Shown piece by piece: positions 38,299 through 46,586 of a DNA stretch of 64,000 nt. Numbering within the stretch: position 1 is the first letter of the stretch; the number at the start of each line of letters is the position of its first letter. The stretch is from the NCBI GenBank assembly GCA_947443645.1, contig CANEXF010000005.1, positions 62,001 through 126,000 on the forward strand. Reading direction: 5' to 3'. Source of the DNA: Comamonadaceae bacterium (GTDB taxonomy: Bacteria; Pseudomonadota; Gammaproteobacteria; Burkholderiales; Burkholderiaceae_C). The notes under the pieces are model-generated. The model was not told the DNA's origin. It did not search any database and saw nothing but the letters and a program-made list of their open reading frames with translations. The position numbers and the translations under genes were made by a program.

Positions 38299-38482
38299 TA
38301 AGAGAAAGTGACTTGAGCCAGAATAAACTTTACGCACCACAAAGGCAAGCCACCGCACCGCGAGCTCTCCGAGATGCACCAAAGCATTGCAAACCCTTGC
38401 TAAAAGCGGCGGCGATCTCGCCAGTTATGCCAGACCTGCCGCTCTTCAACGCAATTAGCCGGCCAGGCCAGGCATTAGCCTG

Positions 38483-38929
38483 CTAACCCGGAATTTCAGG
38501 CTCGACCAGCGTGGCAAGTTGCGCAAGAGACTGTTGCCACCCGAGATAGCACATCTCGAGCGGAATGATTTCAGGCAAGCCTTCTTGCACGATGTTGACA
38601 TCGGTGCCACAAGACACCTTTATCAAAGTCACCGTCACCTGCATCTCACCGGGAAGGTTCGGGTCGTCAAATTTGTCGGTGTAGCGAATTCGCTCATTTG
38701 GAACGAGCTCGAGATACTCACCGCCGAAAGATTGACTGTCGCCGCTGCTGAAATTTGTGAAGGACATTCTGAAAGTTCCACCAAGCCTGACCTCCATGTG
38801 CTGGACATGGCAGGTGAAACCGTAGGGCGGTATCCACTTTGCAAGGGCGCCAGGCTCCAGAAATGCACGATAGACACGCTCTGGCGGCGCGCACAGCACG
38901 CGATGCAGTCGGACGGTACCTGTAGGCAT
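38483..38929 (-). CDS. SRPBCC/AHSA1-type domain protein
   Basis: 148-residue START-like fold protein. Typical features are VRLHRVLCAPPERVYRAFLEPGALAKW at the start, MEVRLGGTFRMSF, and YLELVPNERIRYTDKF in the middle; the C-terminal helix is YLGWQQSLAQLATLVEPE. ATG 38929 has AGGAG 8-9 nt upstream. Such proteins bind hydrophobic ligands or act in stress or polyketide-like chemistry; no specific role is visible. Confidence 0.85.
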   Translation of the reverse strand: MPTGTVRLHRVLCAPPERVYRAFLEPGALAKWIPPYGFTCHVQHMEVRLGGTFRMSFTNFSSGDSQSFGGEYLELVPNERIRYTDKFDDPNLPGEMQVTVTLIKVSCGTDVNIVQEGLPEIIPLEMCYLGWQQSLAQLATLVEPEIPG

Positions 38930-39086
38930 AGTCAAATCTCCTGTAAGCGCGGGGGTTCAGCGGAAGATGAATATTAACGACCTTCTGTGCGCATTGGCGA
39001 AGCTGTAGCGCCAGGCACAGTGAAGAACGCGACAAGTTACAGCACCTGCTACTCCGGCCTTGTCAGGAAATTTCCGACCCGCCAAA

Positions 39087-39123
39087 TAAAAAAGGCCTCG
39101 AAACGATGTTTCGAAGCCTTTTT
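39087..39123. terminator. intrinsic terminator after the RNA-binding protein gene
   Basis: AAAAAAGGCCTCGAAAC-GAT-GTTTCGAAGCCTTTTT: long stem with one mismatch, A and T runs on both sides. On the minus strand it lies about 75 nt after the RRM gene. Confidence 0.88.
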
Positions 39124-39196
39124 GTGCTTTTCTTAGCGCGAGGCTAAGGAAGCTAGGGTGCAACGACATTACTGCCGTTAGCTGGGTTTGCAGGGC

Positions 39197-39616
39197 TTAG
39201 TAGCCGCCGCGACCGCCGCCAGCGCCGCCGCCGTAGCCGCCGCCACCGGAACGACCACCACCGCCGCCGCCGTAGCCGCCACCGCCGGAACGATCGCCAC
39301 CACCGCCGTAGCCGCCACCGCCAGAGCGATCGCCGCCGCCGAAGCCGCCGGTACGTGGAGGACGTGCCTCCATCGGACGGGCTTCGTTCACTGTGATGCT
39401 ACGACCACCAAGAGACTGACCGTTCATGCCGGCGATTGCGGCTTGAGCTTCAGCATCGCTGCCCATTTCGACGAAACCGAAGCCTTTTGAGCGGCCGGTA
39501 TCACGTTCCATCATGACTTTAGCGCTGGTGATGGATCCGAATTCGCCGAAAGACTGTTGCAGATCTTCGTCACGCACTGTGTACGGCAGGTTGCCGACGT
39601 AAAGTTTATTGCCCAT
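39197..39616 (-). CDS. glycine-rich RNA-binding protein (single RRM)
   Basis: 139 residues. The RRM (1-80) has RNP2 LYVGNL and RNP1 KGFGFVEM with the conserved aromatics. From residue 88 to the end there is a low-complexity tail of repeated GGGGYGGG/DRSGGGGYGG units, matching GCCGCCGCC-type repeats in the DNA. Such proteins in cyanobacteria and proteobacteria are often cold-induced RNA chaperones. A GAGG(AC)TCC-like Shine-Dalgarno sequence precedes ATG 39616. Confidence 0.95.
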   Translation of the reverse strand: MGNKLYVGNLPYTVRDEDLQQSFGEFGSITSAKVMMERDTGRSKGFGFVEMGSDAEAQAAIAGMNGQSLGGRSITVNEARPMEARPPRTGGFGGGDRSGGGGYGGGGDRSGGGGYGGGGGGRSGGGGYGGGAGGGRGGY

Positions 39617-40019
39617 AGAGGACTCCTAAAAAAACACATAAAACAAAAGCGATGGGGTCCCGAAAGCACAACAAACCCGAAAAGTACCTGCGTAGCACGC
39701 GAAACTGACCGATCACCTTAACCGTGCGGGTGTTTTCCACCAGCACTATCAGATTATGCGCCATGAAACGCCTGCATCGACATATTTCACGACATAAAGG
39801 ACGCTGATTCGCTAAATGATGCGACTTTTTTCATTCCAGCGACGAAAAGGCCAGTCTAAGCTCCTTGAGAGAGCCGTAATGAACTCCATCACGGCTTGAG
39901 CTGAGAAGTTCCGGGTACCAAAAGTCGCGGGTCTTCAATTTGAGCGCCGCTCAAGGGCCTGGATCACTTGACGCCATCCACGGGCAGGCAATCCTTGATG
40001 AGAAGTTGGTGCAACCAGC
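39617..40019. other. 403-nt intergenic region; likely promoter and leader of the RRM gene
   Basis: No gene-like frame. On the minus strand a CATAAT hexamer (about 39754-39759) could be a -10 element, giving a leader of more than 100 nt, as in cold-shock genes. The right half shows two short direct or inverted segments (GCCGTAATGAACTCCATCACGGC forms a stem at about 39872-39894). No convincing RNA family was recognised. Confidence 0.4.
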
Positions 40020-41183
40020 CTAAGTTTCTAGGGGCACAGCACCGGATACAGATAAAAGCATGTCGGTGAATGCAGAAAAAGCCCGATTCATGACTTCCGC
40101 CTTGTACGGATAAACGCTTGGTGAGTCGACGTCATGAATCCAGGCCGCGTTGTCTGCTTCAAAAAGAATTAACTTTCCGTCCTTTGACTCTGCGCAATCC
40201 AAGACCACATAGTCAAGGCCAATCTCCTCGGCAATTCGACTCAAACATCGACCATGTATCTTGAGGAAAACGGAATCGAAATCCCGCATGAATTTCGCCT
40301 CCTCATCACGCCTTGCCGAACTCAGCTCCATATGCGCAGAAATGTAGTGAACTATCCAGTTGTCCGAAATTGCCAGATGACAGACATAGGGGGTTTTATT
40401 TATCAAAACCAGTCTGAACTTTCTGAACAGGCCATCTTCTTTGCTGCAGTCAATGTACTCAGAGATGTAAAAGTATTCCGCGGGATTTTCTGACGAATAG
40501 CTTTCCAAATGCGCCTCACGCTCAATTTTGGCAAAGCCATCGCCTGCATGGGTATCGATCGGACGAATTAAAAATGGCAGTTTTTCTGCATGGATGAATT
40601 CAGCCGCAACTCTTTTTGTGTGTGGAATAAGCAGATCAGGAACGTCTTTCAGCAACTCATAGAGTTTGTCCCTCGAGCATCTGATGACGGCCTCGGAACT
40701 GTTTAGAAAAGGTCGTGGCCAGATCTTCCTTTTTTCTTCGATTTGCTTGAGCAGTGGAATGTTTTTGCTTGACTCACTTAAGGCCAGAATTGCCACGTCA
40801 TGTTCAGGAATTTCATCCCACGACTGGTTTGGACCTGTGACATAAAAAAAATCTAACTGCACATCCTGATTGAACAAAACAAAGTCCAGAGGAGCGTTGT
40901 CAACCATGTTGCCGGGGCCTGCGATGGCGAGCAAGCGAACTTTGGGTGATTCAGGACTGAGTAGCCGAAAGGTATTTCTGTGCTCAAGTGCCTTGTCCTG
41001 GATCTCTTGCGCGAACGCATCCATTTGCATACTTTGCAAAATGAAAAAAAGTCGCATGAACTTGTTCCCAGCGTCCATGTCGAGTTCAATTTCAGTCAAA
41101 AGATCTGGCAGTTCACCGGGCAATCGCCCCAGCAGTCCTCGAGACGACAGGATAGGAGTCAAGGCTTTGTCGGAAATTTTCAT
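40020..41183 (-). CDS. ATP-grasp domain protein of unknown function
   Basis: 387 residues. About 1-150 is an unassigned N-terminal domain. The ATP-grasp part (about 170-370) shows FLIRPIDTHAGDGFAKIE (phosphate-binding loop), YISEYIDCSKEDGLFRKFR, HLAISDNWIVHY, and LILFEADNAAW (Mg-binding acidic residues). I recall the HLAIS-x-W-x-VHY motif from ATP-grasp proteins that often carry TPR repeats; this one lacks TPRs. Such enzymes ligate a carboxylate to an amine or thiol using ATP. It starts 8 nt after the SerC-like gene (ATG 41183) and is visibly AT-richer than its neighbours. The product is unknown. Confidence 0.75.
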   Translation of the reverse strand: MKISDKALTPILSSRGLLGRLPGELPDLLTEIELDMDAGNKFMRLFFILQSMQMDAFAQEIQDKALEHRNTFRLLSPESPKVRLLAIAGPGNMVDNAPLDFVLFNQDVQLDFFYVTGPNQSWDEIPEHDVAILALSESSKNIPLLKQIEEKRKIWPRPFLNSSEAVIRCSRDKLYELLKDVPDLLIPHTKRVAAEFIHAEKLPFLIRPIDTHAGDGFAKIEREAHLESYSSENPAEYFYISEYIDCSKEDGLFRKFRLVLINKTPYVCHLAISDNWIVHYISAHMELSSARRDEEAKFMRDFDSVFLKIHGRCLSRIAEEIGLDYVVLDCAESKDGKLILFEADNAAWIHDVDSPSVYPYKAEVMNRAFSAFTDMLLSVSGAVPLET

Positions 41184-41191
41184 GCCTGACT

Positions 41192-42283
41192 TCAATGGGA
41201 CTTTTGAGCGAAATACTGAAGATACGCGGTCAAACAATCGACATCGTTTTCGGTTACCGCGTTGTAAAGGGATGCTCTTATCCCTCCAATGCTTCGATGT
41301 CCCTCAAGTCCCATAATGTTGTGATCTCTTGCCTCGGCAAAAAAGACCTCGTAGAACTGTTCGTCCTTGAGGTGGAAGGCGCAGTTCATTTTGGATCGGC
41401 ATGCCGGGCTTGCATATGGTTGATAGACACCACTGTTTGAATCGAGCGCTTCGTAAAGGTTTTGTGCCTTTCTGATATTTATTTCGTGCATTTTTTCGAG
41501 TCCTCCCACCTCATGAAGCAACCATCGCGTGACGAGCATCAAGGTGTAGATGGAGAAGACGGGCGGCGTGTTGTAAATGGACTTGGCCTTGATGTGCGTT
41601 CGATAGTCCATCAAGGTTGGCAGTTTCTCGGGCGCTGATTGGGCGAGTTCATCTTTGATGATCACCAGCGTTACGCCTGCTGGACCAAGGTTCTTTTGTG
41701 CATGTGCATAGATCAAATCAAATTTCTCAACATCTAAAGGCTGAGACAGCAGGTTTGAAGACATGTCGCAAATCAAGGGCACATTTTTGGACTCTGGAAT
41801 GTATTGAAACTCCAGGCCCTCAACTGTTTCATTCGACACGTAATGCAAGTAAGCACTGTCTGGGGCGATTTGCAGCTCGTATTGTTCTGGCAAATTACGG
41901 TAGCCACCCTCTGCGCCATCCCACAGTATCTTCACTGCGCCTTCAAAGCCAGCTTCTGGAGGGGCTTTCGCACTCCAATACCCCGTTTTCAAGTAGGTGG
42001 CCTCTAGCTTGCGGCCCCTCAAGAAGTTCATCGGAATCATTGAAAACTGAAGCGAGCTCCCACCTTGCAAAAACAGCACATGGTAGGCGTCGGGGATTTT
42101 CAACAGCTTTCGAATATTTGATTCAGCTTCGTCCAGGACGGATCGAAACCAGTCAGAGCGATGACTCATGCCAAGAATCGATACACCTGTTTCAGGGAGC
42201 TCCAAAATGGCTTGAGATGCTTGATGCAAGACCGTTGGAGCCAGCGCGCCAGGACCGCCTGAAAAGTTATGTTGTGGTGACAT
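41192..42283 (-). CDS. phosphoserine aminotransferase-like protein (SerC family)
   Basis: 363-residue PLP-dependent class V aminotransferase. HNFSGGPGALAPTVLHQA at the start, ETGVSILGMSHRSDWF near 35, PLP lysine in YAHAQKNLGPAG near 198, and GHRSIGGIRASLYNAV near the end are the SerC pattern, and the length fits. SerC makes 3-phosphoserine from 3-phosphohydroxypyruvate. It is paired with an ATP-grasp gene, not with gyrA/pheA as usual, and has lower GC, so it may be a second, specialised copy. I leave the symbol empty because housekeeping function is not shown. Confidence 0.85.
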   Translation of the reverse strand: MSPQHNFSGGPGALAPTVLHQASQAILELPETGVSILGMSHRSDWFRSVLDEAESNIRKLLKIPDAYHVLFLQGGSSLQFSMIPMNFLRGRKLEATYLKTGYWSAKAPPEAGFEGAVKILWDGAEGGYRNLPEQYELQIAPDSAYLHYVSNETVEGLEFQYIPESKNVPLICDMSSNLLSQPLDVEKFDLIYAHAQKNLGPAGVTLVIIKDELAQSAPEKLPTLMDYRTHIKAKSIYNTPPVFSIYTLMLVTRWLLHEVGGLEKMHEINIRKAQNLYEALDSNSGVYQPYASPACRSKMNCAFHLKDEQFYEVFFAEARDHNIMGLEGHRSIGGIRASLYNAVTENDVDCLTAYLQYFAQKSH

Positions 42284-42545
42284 TTAGCAAGAATTTTAGT
42301 TGGCCAAGGATTTCACTTCGCCCAGGATCCTCAAACTTGGCCAGGACTTGCCGACCATCCATGCGCCTTTCGAACTGGCCCTACCCTAAACGCGACGTGC
42401 TTGAGCTGCATAACCATGAAATAAAGAAGTCCTGCCGATAGAGGGCTTGTTTGGACTTTCAACGAATGAATGCGCTGCAGTTTTCAGTGCAGCTTGAAGC
42501 CCTTGGACAAGTGGCCACCTGCCAAGTTATGGCAAAGTGTGGCCT

Positions 42546-43448
42546 ATGAAATATCCCACCCTAGAAGACGCGATCGGCAAAACACCGCTGGTCGCATTGC
42601 AACGCATAGCCGCCAGTGAAAACATCAGCCGCAACAACGTCATTCTGGGCAAACTTGAAGGCAACAATCCAGCGGGTTCGGTCAAAGACAGACCAGCGCT
42701 GTCCATGATCCAGCGCGCTGAAGAGCGCGGCGACATCAAGCCTGGCGACACATTGATAGAGGCCACATCGGGCAACACCGGCATTGCACTGGCCATGGCT
42801 GCAGCCATCAAGGGATACCGCATGGTGTTGATCATGCCGGAAGACCTCTCGATTGAGCGGGCGCAGACCATGAAGGCGTTTGGCGCAGAACTGCTGCTCA
42901 CCCCAAAAAGCGGCGGCATGGAATACGCGCGCGATCTGGCCGAGCAGATGCAAAAAGACGGCAAGGGTCGGGTGCTGGACCAGTTCGCCAACCTGGACAA
43001 TCCACGCATCCACTACGAGACCACTGGCCCCGAAATATGGACAGATACGTCAGGCAAGGTGACACATTTTGTCAGTGCGATGGGCACCACGGGCACGATA
43101 ACCGGCGTATCGCGCTATCTGAAAGAGAAAAACCCAGCTATCCAGATCATTGGCGCGCAACCCAGTGAAGGCTCGCGCATTCCCGGCATCCGCAAATGGC
43201 CGCAAGCCTACATGCCGAAAATCTATGACGCCAGCGCGGTAGACGCGCTGGTGCTGGTCAGCCAGAACGACGCAGAAGACATGTGCCGGCGCCTGGCGCG
43301 AGAAGAAGGCATTTTTGCCGGCATTTCGGCCGCTGGCGCCTGCTGGGTTGCGCAGGAGATCGCAAAAACCGTAAGGGATGCGGTCATCGTCTTCATTGTT
43401 TGCGACCGTGGTGACCGCTACCTGTCAACCGGGGTGTTTCCGGCCTGA
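42546..43448 (+). CDS. cysM: cysteine synthase B
   Basis: 300-residue PLP enzyme that makes cysteine (or S-sulfocysteine) from O-acetylserine. IGKTPLVALQRI near the N-terminus, PLP lysine in NPAGSVKDRPA near residue 40, the substrate loop in EATSGNTGIALAMA, and phosphate-binding GTTGTITGVSRYL near 180 are all present. The pattern and length match CysM more than CysK. ATG 42546 is used; a GTG three codons upstream is possible. Monocistronic. Confidence 0.95.
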   Translation: MKYPTLEDAIGKTPLVALQRIAASENISRNNVILGKLEGNNPAGSVKDRPALSMIQRAEERGDIKPGDTLIEATSGNTGIALAMAAAIKGYRMVLIMPEDLSIERAQTMKAFGAELLLTPKSGGMEYARDLAEQMQKDGKGRVLDQFANLDNPRIHYETTGPEIWTDTSGKVTHFVSAMGTTGTITGVSRYLKEKNPAIQIIGAQPSEGSRIPGIRKWPQAYMPKIYDASAVDALVLVSQNDAEDMCRRLAREEGIFAGISAAGACWVAQEIAKTVRDAVIVFIVCDRGDRYLSTGVFPA

Positions 43449-43475
43449 TCCACTGAAAATTTCAGATTAAAAAGT

Positions 43476-43527
43476 GACGCCAGCGCATTACTGACGGGCG
43501 TAAGCAGCTATATAAATAGTAGCAATT
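43476..43527 (-). repeat. short interspersed repeat, copy 3
   Basis: Minus strand reads GCTACTATTTATATAGCTG then CTTACGCCCGTCAGTAATGC, the same architecture as the other copies. Intergenic between cysM and the Nudix gene. Confidence 0.65.
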
Positions 43528-43570
43528 GAACGGCCCGTGAACTGCTGCCTGTGCCAAACCGCTCCCACTC

Positions 43571-44101
43571 ATGACCCAGCATTTCAACTTTTGCCCCCAG
43601 TGCGCGACGCCGCTGGCGCTTCTCACCCAGCTCGAAGACAGTGGCGAGAAGGCACGCTGGCGCTGTCCGGCTTGCGATTACACACACTGGAACAATCCCA
43701 CGCCGGTGCTGGCCGCGGTGGTTGAATACCAGGGGCAAATCCTGCTGGCGCGCAACGCTGCCTGGTCTGGCCCCTTGTTTGCTTTGATCACGGGCTTCAT
43801 GGAAGCGGGTGAAACGCCGCAAGACGGCATAGCGCGCGAGATCAAGGAAGAAACCAGTCTGGACACGCACGCTCTGGACCTGATCGGCGTCTACGATTTC
43901 CAGCGAATGAACCAGATCATCATCGCCTACCACGCGGTATGCAGCGGCAACGTGCAGCTGTCGCCAGAACTGGTCGAGTACCGGCTTTATCCGCCCGATA
44001 AAGTCAAATGCTGGCCAGCCGGCACGGGTTATGCCCTGGCTGACTGGCTCAAGTCACGCGGCTATGCGCCTGAATTCATGGACTGGCCAAAAAAGGACTG
44101 A
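43571..44101 (+). CDS. Nudix hydrolase with N-terminal zinc ribbon
   Basis: 176 residues. A zinc ribbon (FCPQCATPL and WRCPACDYTHW) occupies about 1-42, as in NudC-like or ADP-ribose-type enzymes. The Nudix box is GFMEAGETPQDGIAREIKEETSL near residue 77 to 99; the catalytic REIKEE is intact, but the final conserved Gly is replaced by Ser. It would hydrolyse a nucleoside diphosphate linked to another moiety. ATG 43571 matches family starts. Followed by tusA. Confidence 0.9.
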   Translation: MTQHFNFCPQCATPLALLTQLEDSGEKARWRCPACDYTHWNNPTPVLAAVVEYQGQILLARNAAWSGPLFALITGFMEAGETPQDGIAREIKEETSLDTHALDLIGVYDFQRMNQIIIAYHAVCSGNVQLSPELVEYRLYPPDKVKCWPAGTGYALADWLKSRGYAPEFMDWPKKD

Positions 44102-44163
44102 AGCACGCGTTTCCAGGTGGGATTAAGGAATTGCTTAAAATCCACGTCAACCCAAGGACAAGC

Positions 44164-44391
44164 ATGAACATAGACAAAGAACTCGATACGCGCGGCTTGA
44201 ACTGTCCGTTGCCAATTTTGAAAGCCAAAAAAACACTCGCCGAAATGCAAAGTGGTCAGCTGCTGCGCGTCGTGTCTACGGATTCAGGTTCCAACCGTGA
44301 TTTTCAGGCCTTCGCCCGGCAGACCGGTAACGAGCTGGTCGAGCAATTGACGGCCGGTACTGACTTTATTCACGTACTCAAACGGCGCTAA
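44164..44391 (+). CDS. tusA: sulfur carrier protein TusA family
   Basis: 75 residues: DTRGLNCPLPILKAKKTLAEM near the N-terminus holds the CPxP motif whose Cys carries persulfide, followed by the RVVSTDSGSNRDF strand and a C-terminal FIHVLKRR strand. It relays sulfur for tRNA thiolation or sulfur metabolism. ATG 44164 is chosen; the open frame upstream has no family sequence. Confidence 0.93.
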   Translation: MNIDKELDTRGLNCPLPILKAKKTLAEMQSGQLLRVVSTDSGSNRDFQAFARQTGNELVEQLTAGTDFIHVLKRR

Positions 44392-44473
44392 AGCAAAGCA
44401 AGGCCAAACCAGCCCCTCCCCCCGGCTCAATCGCTGCAACAGTTGCTACAACTGTCCACCTGGCAGCGCTTGA

Positions 44474-45376
44474 TCAGTCCAGCTTGAGGTTGTTCAAATA
44501 CTGCCTGAAGTGCTCGCCAACTTCGGGGTGCTGCAATGCCAGCTCTACCGTTGCCTCCAGAAAACCGGCTTTGCTGCCGCAGTCGTAGCGCTTGCCCTGG
44601 TACTGAAAGGCATACACGCTTTCTTCGGCCATCAGACTGGCAATGCCATCTGTCAGCTGGATTTCCCCACCCACACCGCTGGACTGGCGGCGAATATGCT
44701 TGAACACAGCCGGCGTCAGTATGTAGCGGCCGGCCACGCCCATGCGTGAAGGCGCGAGTTCAGGCGCCGGTTTTTCAACCATGGTCCGGACTTTTATGAG
44801 CCGATTGCCAGGCGCGTCTGTAACGCTGTCTCCAGCCACAATGCCATAGCGCCGGGTTTGCTCAAGCGGCACCTCCTGCACAGCCAGCAGGGACTGCTGG
44901 AGTTCCCTGAACTGGTCTGCCATTTGCGCCAGCACAGCTTGTCCGCCAGTCGGTCCCACCATCAAGTCATCGGCCAGCAAGACCGCAAAAGCTTCGTTAC
45001 CCACCAGATGTTCGGCGCACAGCACTGCATGCCCCAGCCCCAGCGAGCGGGGCTGACGCACATATGAAAAGTCCATATCGTCGGCCTGCATGGACCTGAC
45101 CAGCGCCAGCAATTCGAACTTTTGGGCTACCTCCAGCTCGTTTTCAAGCTCGTAGGCCGTGTCGAAATGATCTTCTATGGCCCGTTTATTGCGTCCAGTG
45201 ACAAAAATCATATGCCGTATGCCTGCCGCATGCGCTTCTTCCACAGCGTACTGAATAAGCGGCTTGTCCACGACGGGCAGCATCTCCTTGGGCTGGGCTT
45301 TGGTGGCAGGTAGAAAGCGGGTTCCCAGGCCGGCAACGGGAAAGACAGCCTTGTTTAGATTCGTGGTTTTCTGCAT
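44474..45376 (-). CDS. galU: UTP-glucose-1-phosphate uridylyltransferase
   Basis: 300-residue nucleotidyltransferase that makes UDP-glucose for envelope polysaccharides. [24 protein letters not shown] is at residues about 9-32; active-site lysine and [10 protein letters not shown] near 235 are conserved. ATG 45376 ([16 protein letters not shown]) is chosen over the longer frame. Divergent from the degenerate dehydrogenase gene with about 140 nt between. Confidence 0.95.
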   Translation of the reverse strand: MQKTTNLNKAVFPVAGLGTRFLPATKAQPKEMLPVVDKPLIQYAVEEAHAAGIRHMIFVTGRNKRAIEDHFDTAYELENELEVAQKFELLALVRSMQADDMDFSYVRQPRSLGLGHAVLCAEHLVGNEAFAVLLADDLMVGPTGGQAVLAQMADQFRELQQSLLAVQEVPLEQTRRYGIVAGDSVTDAPGNRLIKVRTMVEKPAPELAPSRMGVAGRYILTPAVFKHIRRQSSGVGGEIQLTDGIASLMAEESVYAFQYQGKRYDCGSKAGFLEATVELALQHPEVGEHFRQYLNNLKLD

Positions 45377-45518
45377 CGACTTGAGGGTTGGAAAAGCATA
45401 GAGTGGCGCTGAAGTGACCGAGGGTGCGTCAGACAGTAGCCCGACACAGCGACCTAAAAGCACGCAGCAAGAAGCAAGCGGAAGTCAGGGAACTGAAGAT
45501 CGACAAAAAGGTGAAACG

Positions 45519-46544
45519 TTGGACATCTTACTTCTAGACGCATTGATTCCCGAGGCCGTAGCCTGGCTCGAGACCAAGTACAGCGTGGAATACCGGCCCG
45601 AGCTCGCAGATGACCTGATTGCGCTGCGCAGTGCAGGCTACAAAACCAAAGCACTGGTCTTTCCGAGGCACACCGTGGTGACGCGCGAGTTACTCGACTT
45701 TTTGCCCAAGCTCAAGGCTGTGGCCCGCTTGCAGGCGGGTACTGACAACACCGACCTGGAAGCTTGCAAGGAAAGAAGCGTCAAGGTGATTCACGCCAGC
45801 AGCGCGGCCGTACGCTCCAACGCCGAATATCTGCTGAGCTGCCTGCTCTTGCTTTACCGCCGCGGCGTGGTGTCTGCGATGACGGGTCGACGCACGCACA
45901 GCGTGCAGATGGGGCGCGAGCTTTATGGCAGCACCGTGGGTATATTGGGCCTGGCGCCTACGGCCCACACACTGGCGGGCATGTTGAACAACCTCGGGGT
46001 GCGCCTGATTGGCTACGATCCCGCCATCCACCATACCGCGCCCATCTGGGAGCGTCTGCACATACAGCCCGTGACACTGCCGGAGCTGATGCGTCAAGCG
46101 CATGCGGTGTCGGTACAAATGCTTTACGCCAGCCGTTTCAAGGGCTTTGTGAGCGACAAGCTACTGGCGGACTGCAAACGCGGCCAGCTTTGGGTCGGCA
46201 TCAGCCGCAGCGAATTATTCAATCAGGGGGCGCTGGCCGAAGCACTTTGCGACGGCCGCATTGAGGCGTGCGTGCTCGACAGTGCCGACGCGAGTTTCAC
46301 GGGCGAAGGCTCGCCGCTCAAAGGCCTGAAAAACCTGTTCATCACGCCCCGCCTGAGCTCGTCCACCCGGGAGGCCAGGCTGCGCTCCAGCTGGTATGTG
46401 GCGCACCGCTTGCACGAAGCCATCTCCGGGCAAGGCAGTGGTCTGGACCAGCTGCCAGCCAGCGAACCCATGGACCTGGAACTTCCAGGTGCCAGCCTGC
46501 CTGAGCAGTGGAGCGAGACAGCGCATGGATCCGGTTCGCCCTAA
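45519..46544 (+). CDS. D-2-hydroxyacid dehydrogenase family protein with degenerate active site
   Basis: 341 residues from a TTG at 45519 with AAAAAGG 6-7 nt upstream (a GTG at 45414 would add 35 non-homologous residues). The overall fold follows the 2-hydroxyacid dehydrogenase pattern: LLDALIPEAVAWLE, ARLQAGTDNTDLEA, YGSTVGILGLA, GLKNLFITPRLSSST. But the dinucleotide motif reads GILGLAPTA instead of GxGxxG, the catalytic Glu site reads VLDSADASF, and the catalytic His in TPH is Arg (ITPRLS). Only the Arg in ISRSEL is retained. It is therefore likely not a dehydrogenase. Role unknown. Confidence 0.8.
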   Translation: MDILLLDALIPEAVAWLETKYSVEYRPELADDLIALRSAGYKTKALVFPRHTVVTRELLDFLPKLKAVARLQAGTDNTDLEACKERSVKVIHASSAAVRSNAEYLLSCLLLLYRRGVVSAMTGRRTHSVQMGRELYGSTVGILGLAPTAHTLAGMLNNLGVRLIGYDPAIHHTAPIWERLHIQPVTLPELMRQAHAVSVQMLYASRFKGFVSDKLLADCKRGQLWVGISRSELFNQGALAEALCDGRIEACVLDSADASFTGEGSPLKGLKNLFITPRLSSSTREARLRSSWYVAHRLHEAISGQGSGLDQLPASEPMDLELPGASLPEQWSETAHGSGSP

Positions 46545-46586
46545 GCCCGGCCTAGGATGCCCCTGCCAAGGGGGCTGGGGCCACGC

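Noticed and set aside
46545-46586. CCCCTGCCAAGGGG hairpin between two convergent genes as a terminator.
   Set aside because: Short stem without T run; too weak to list as a terminator.
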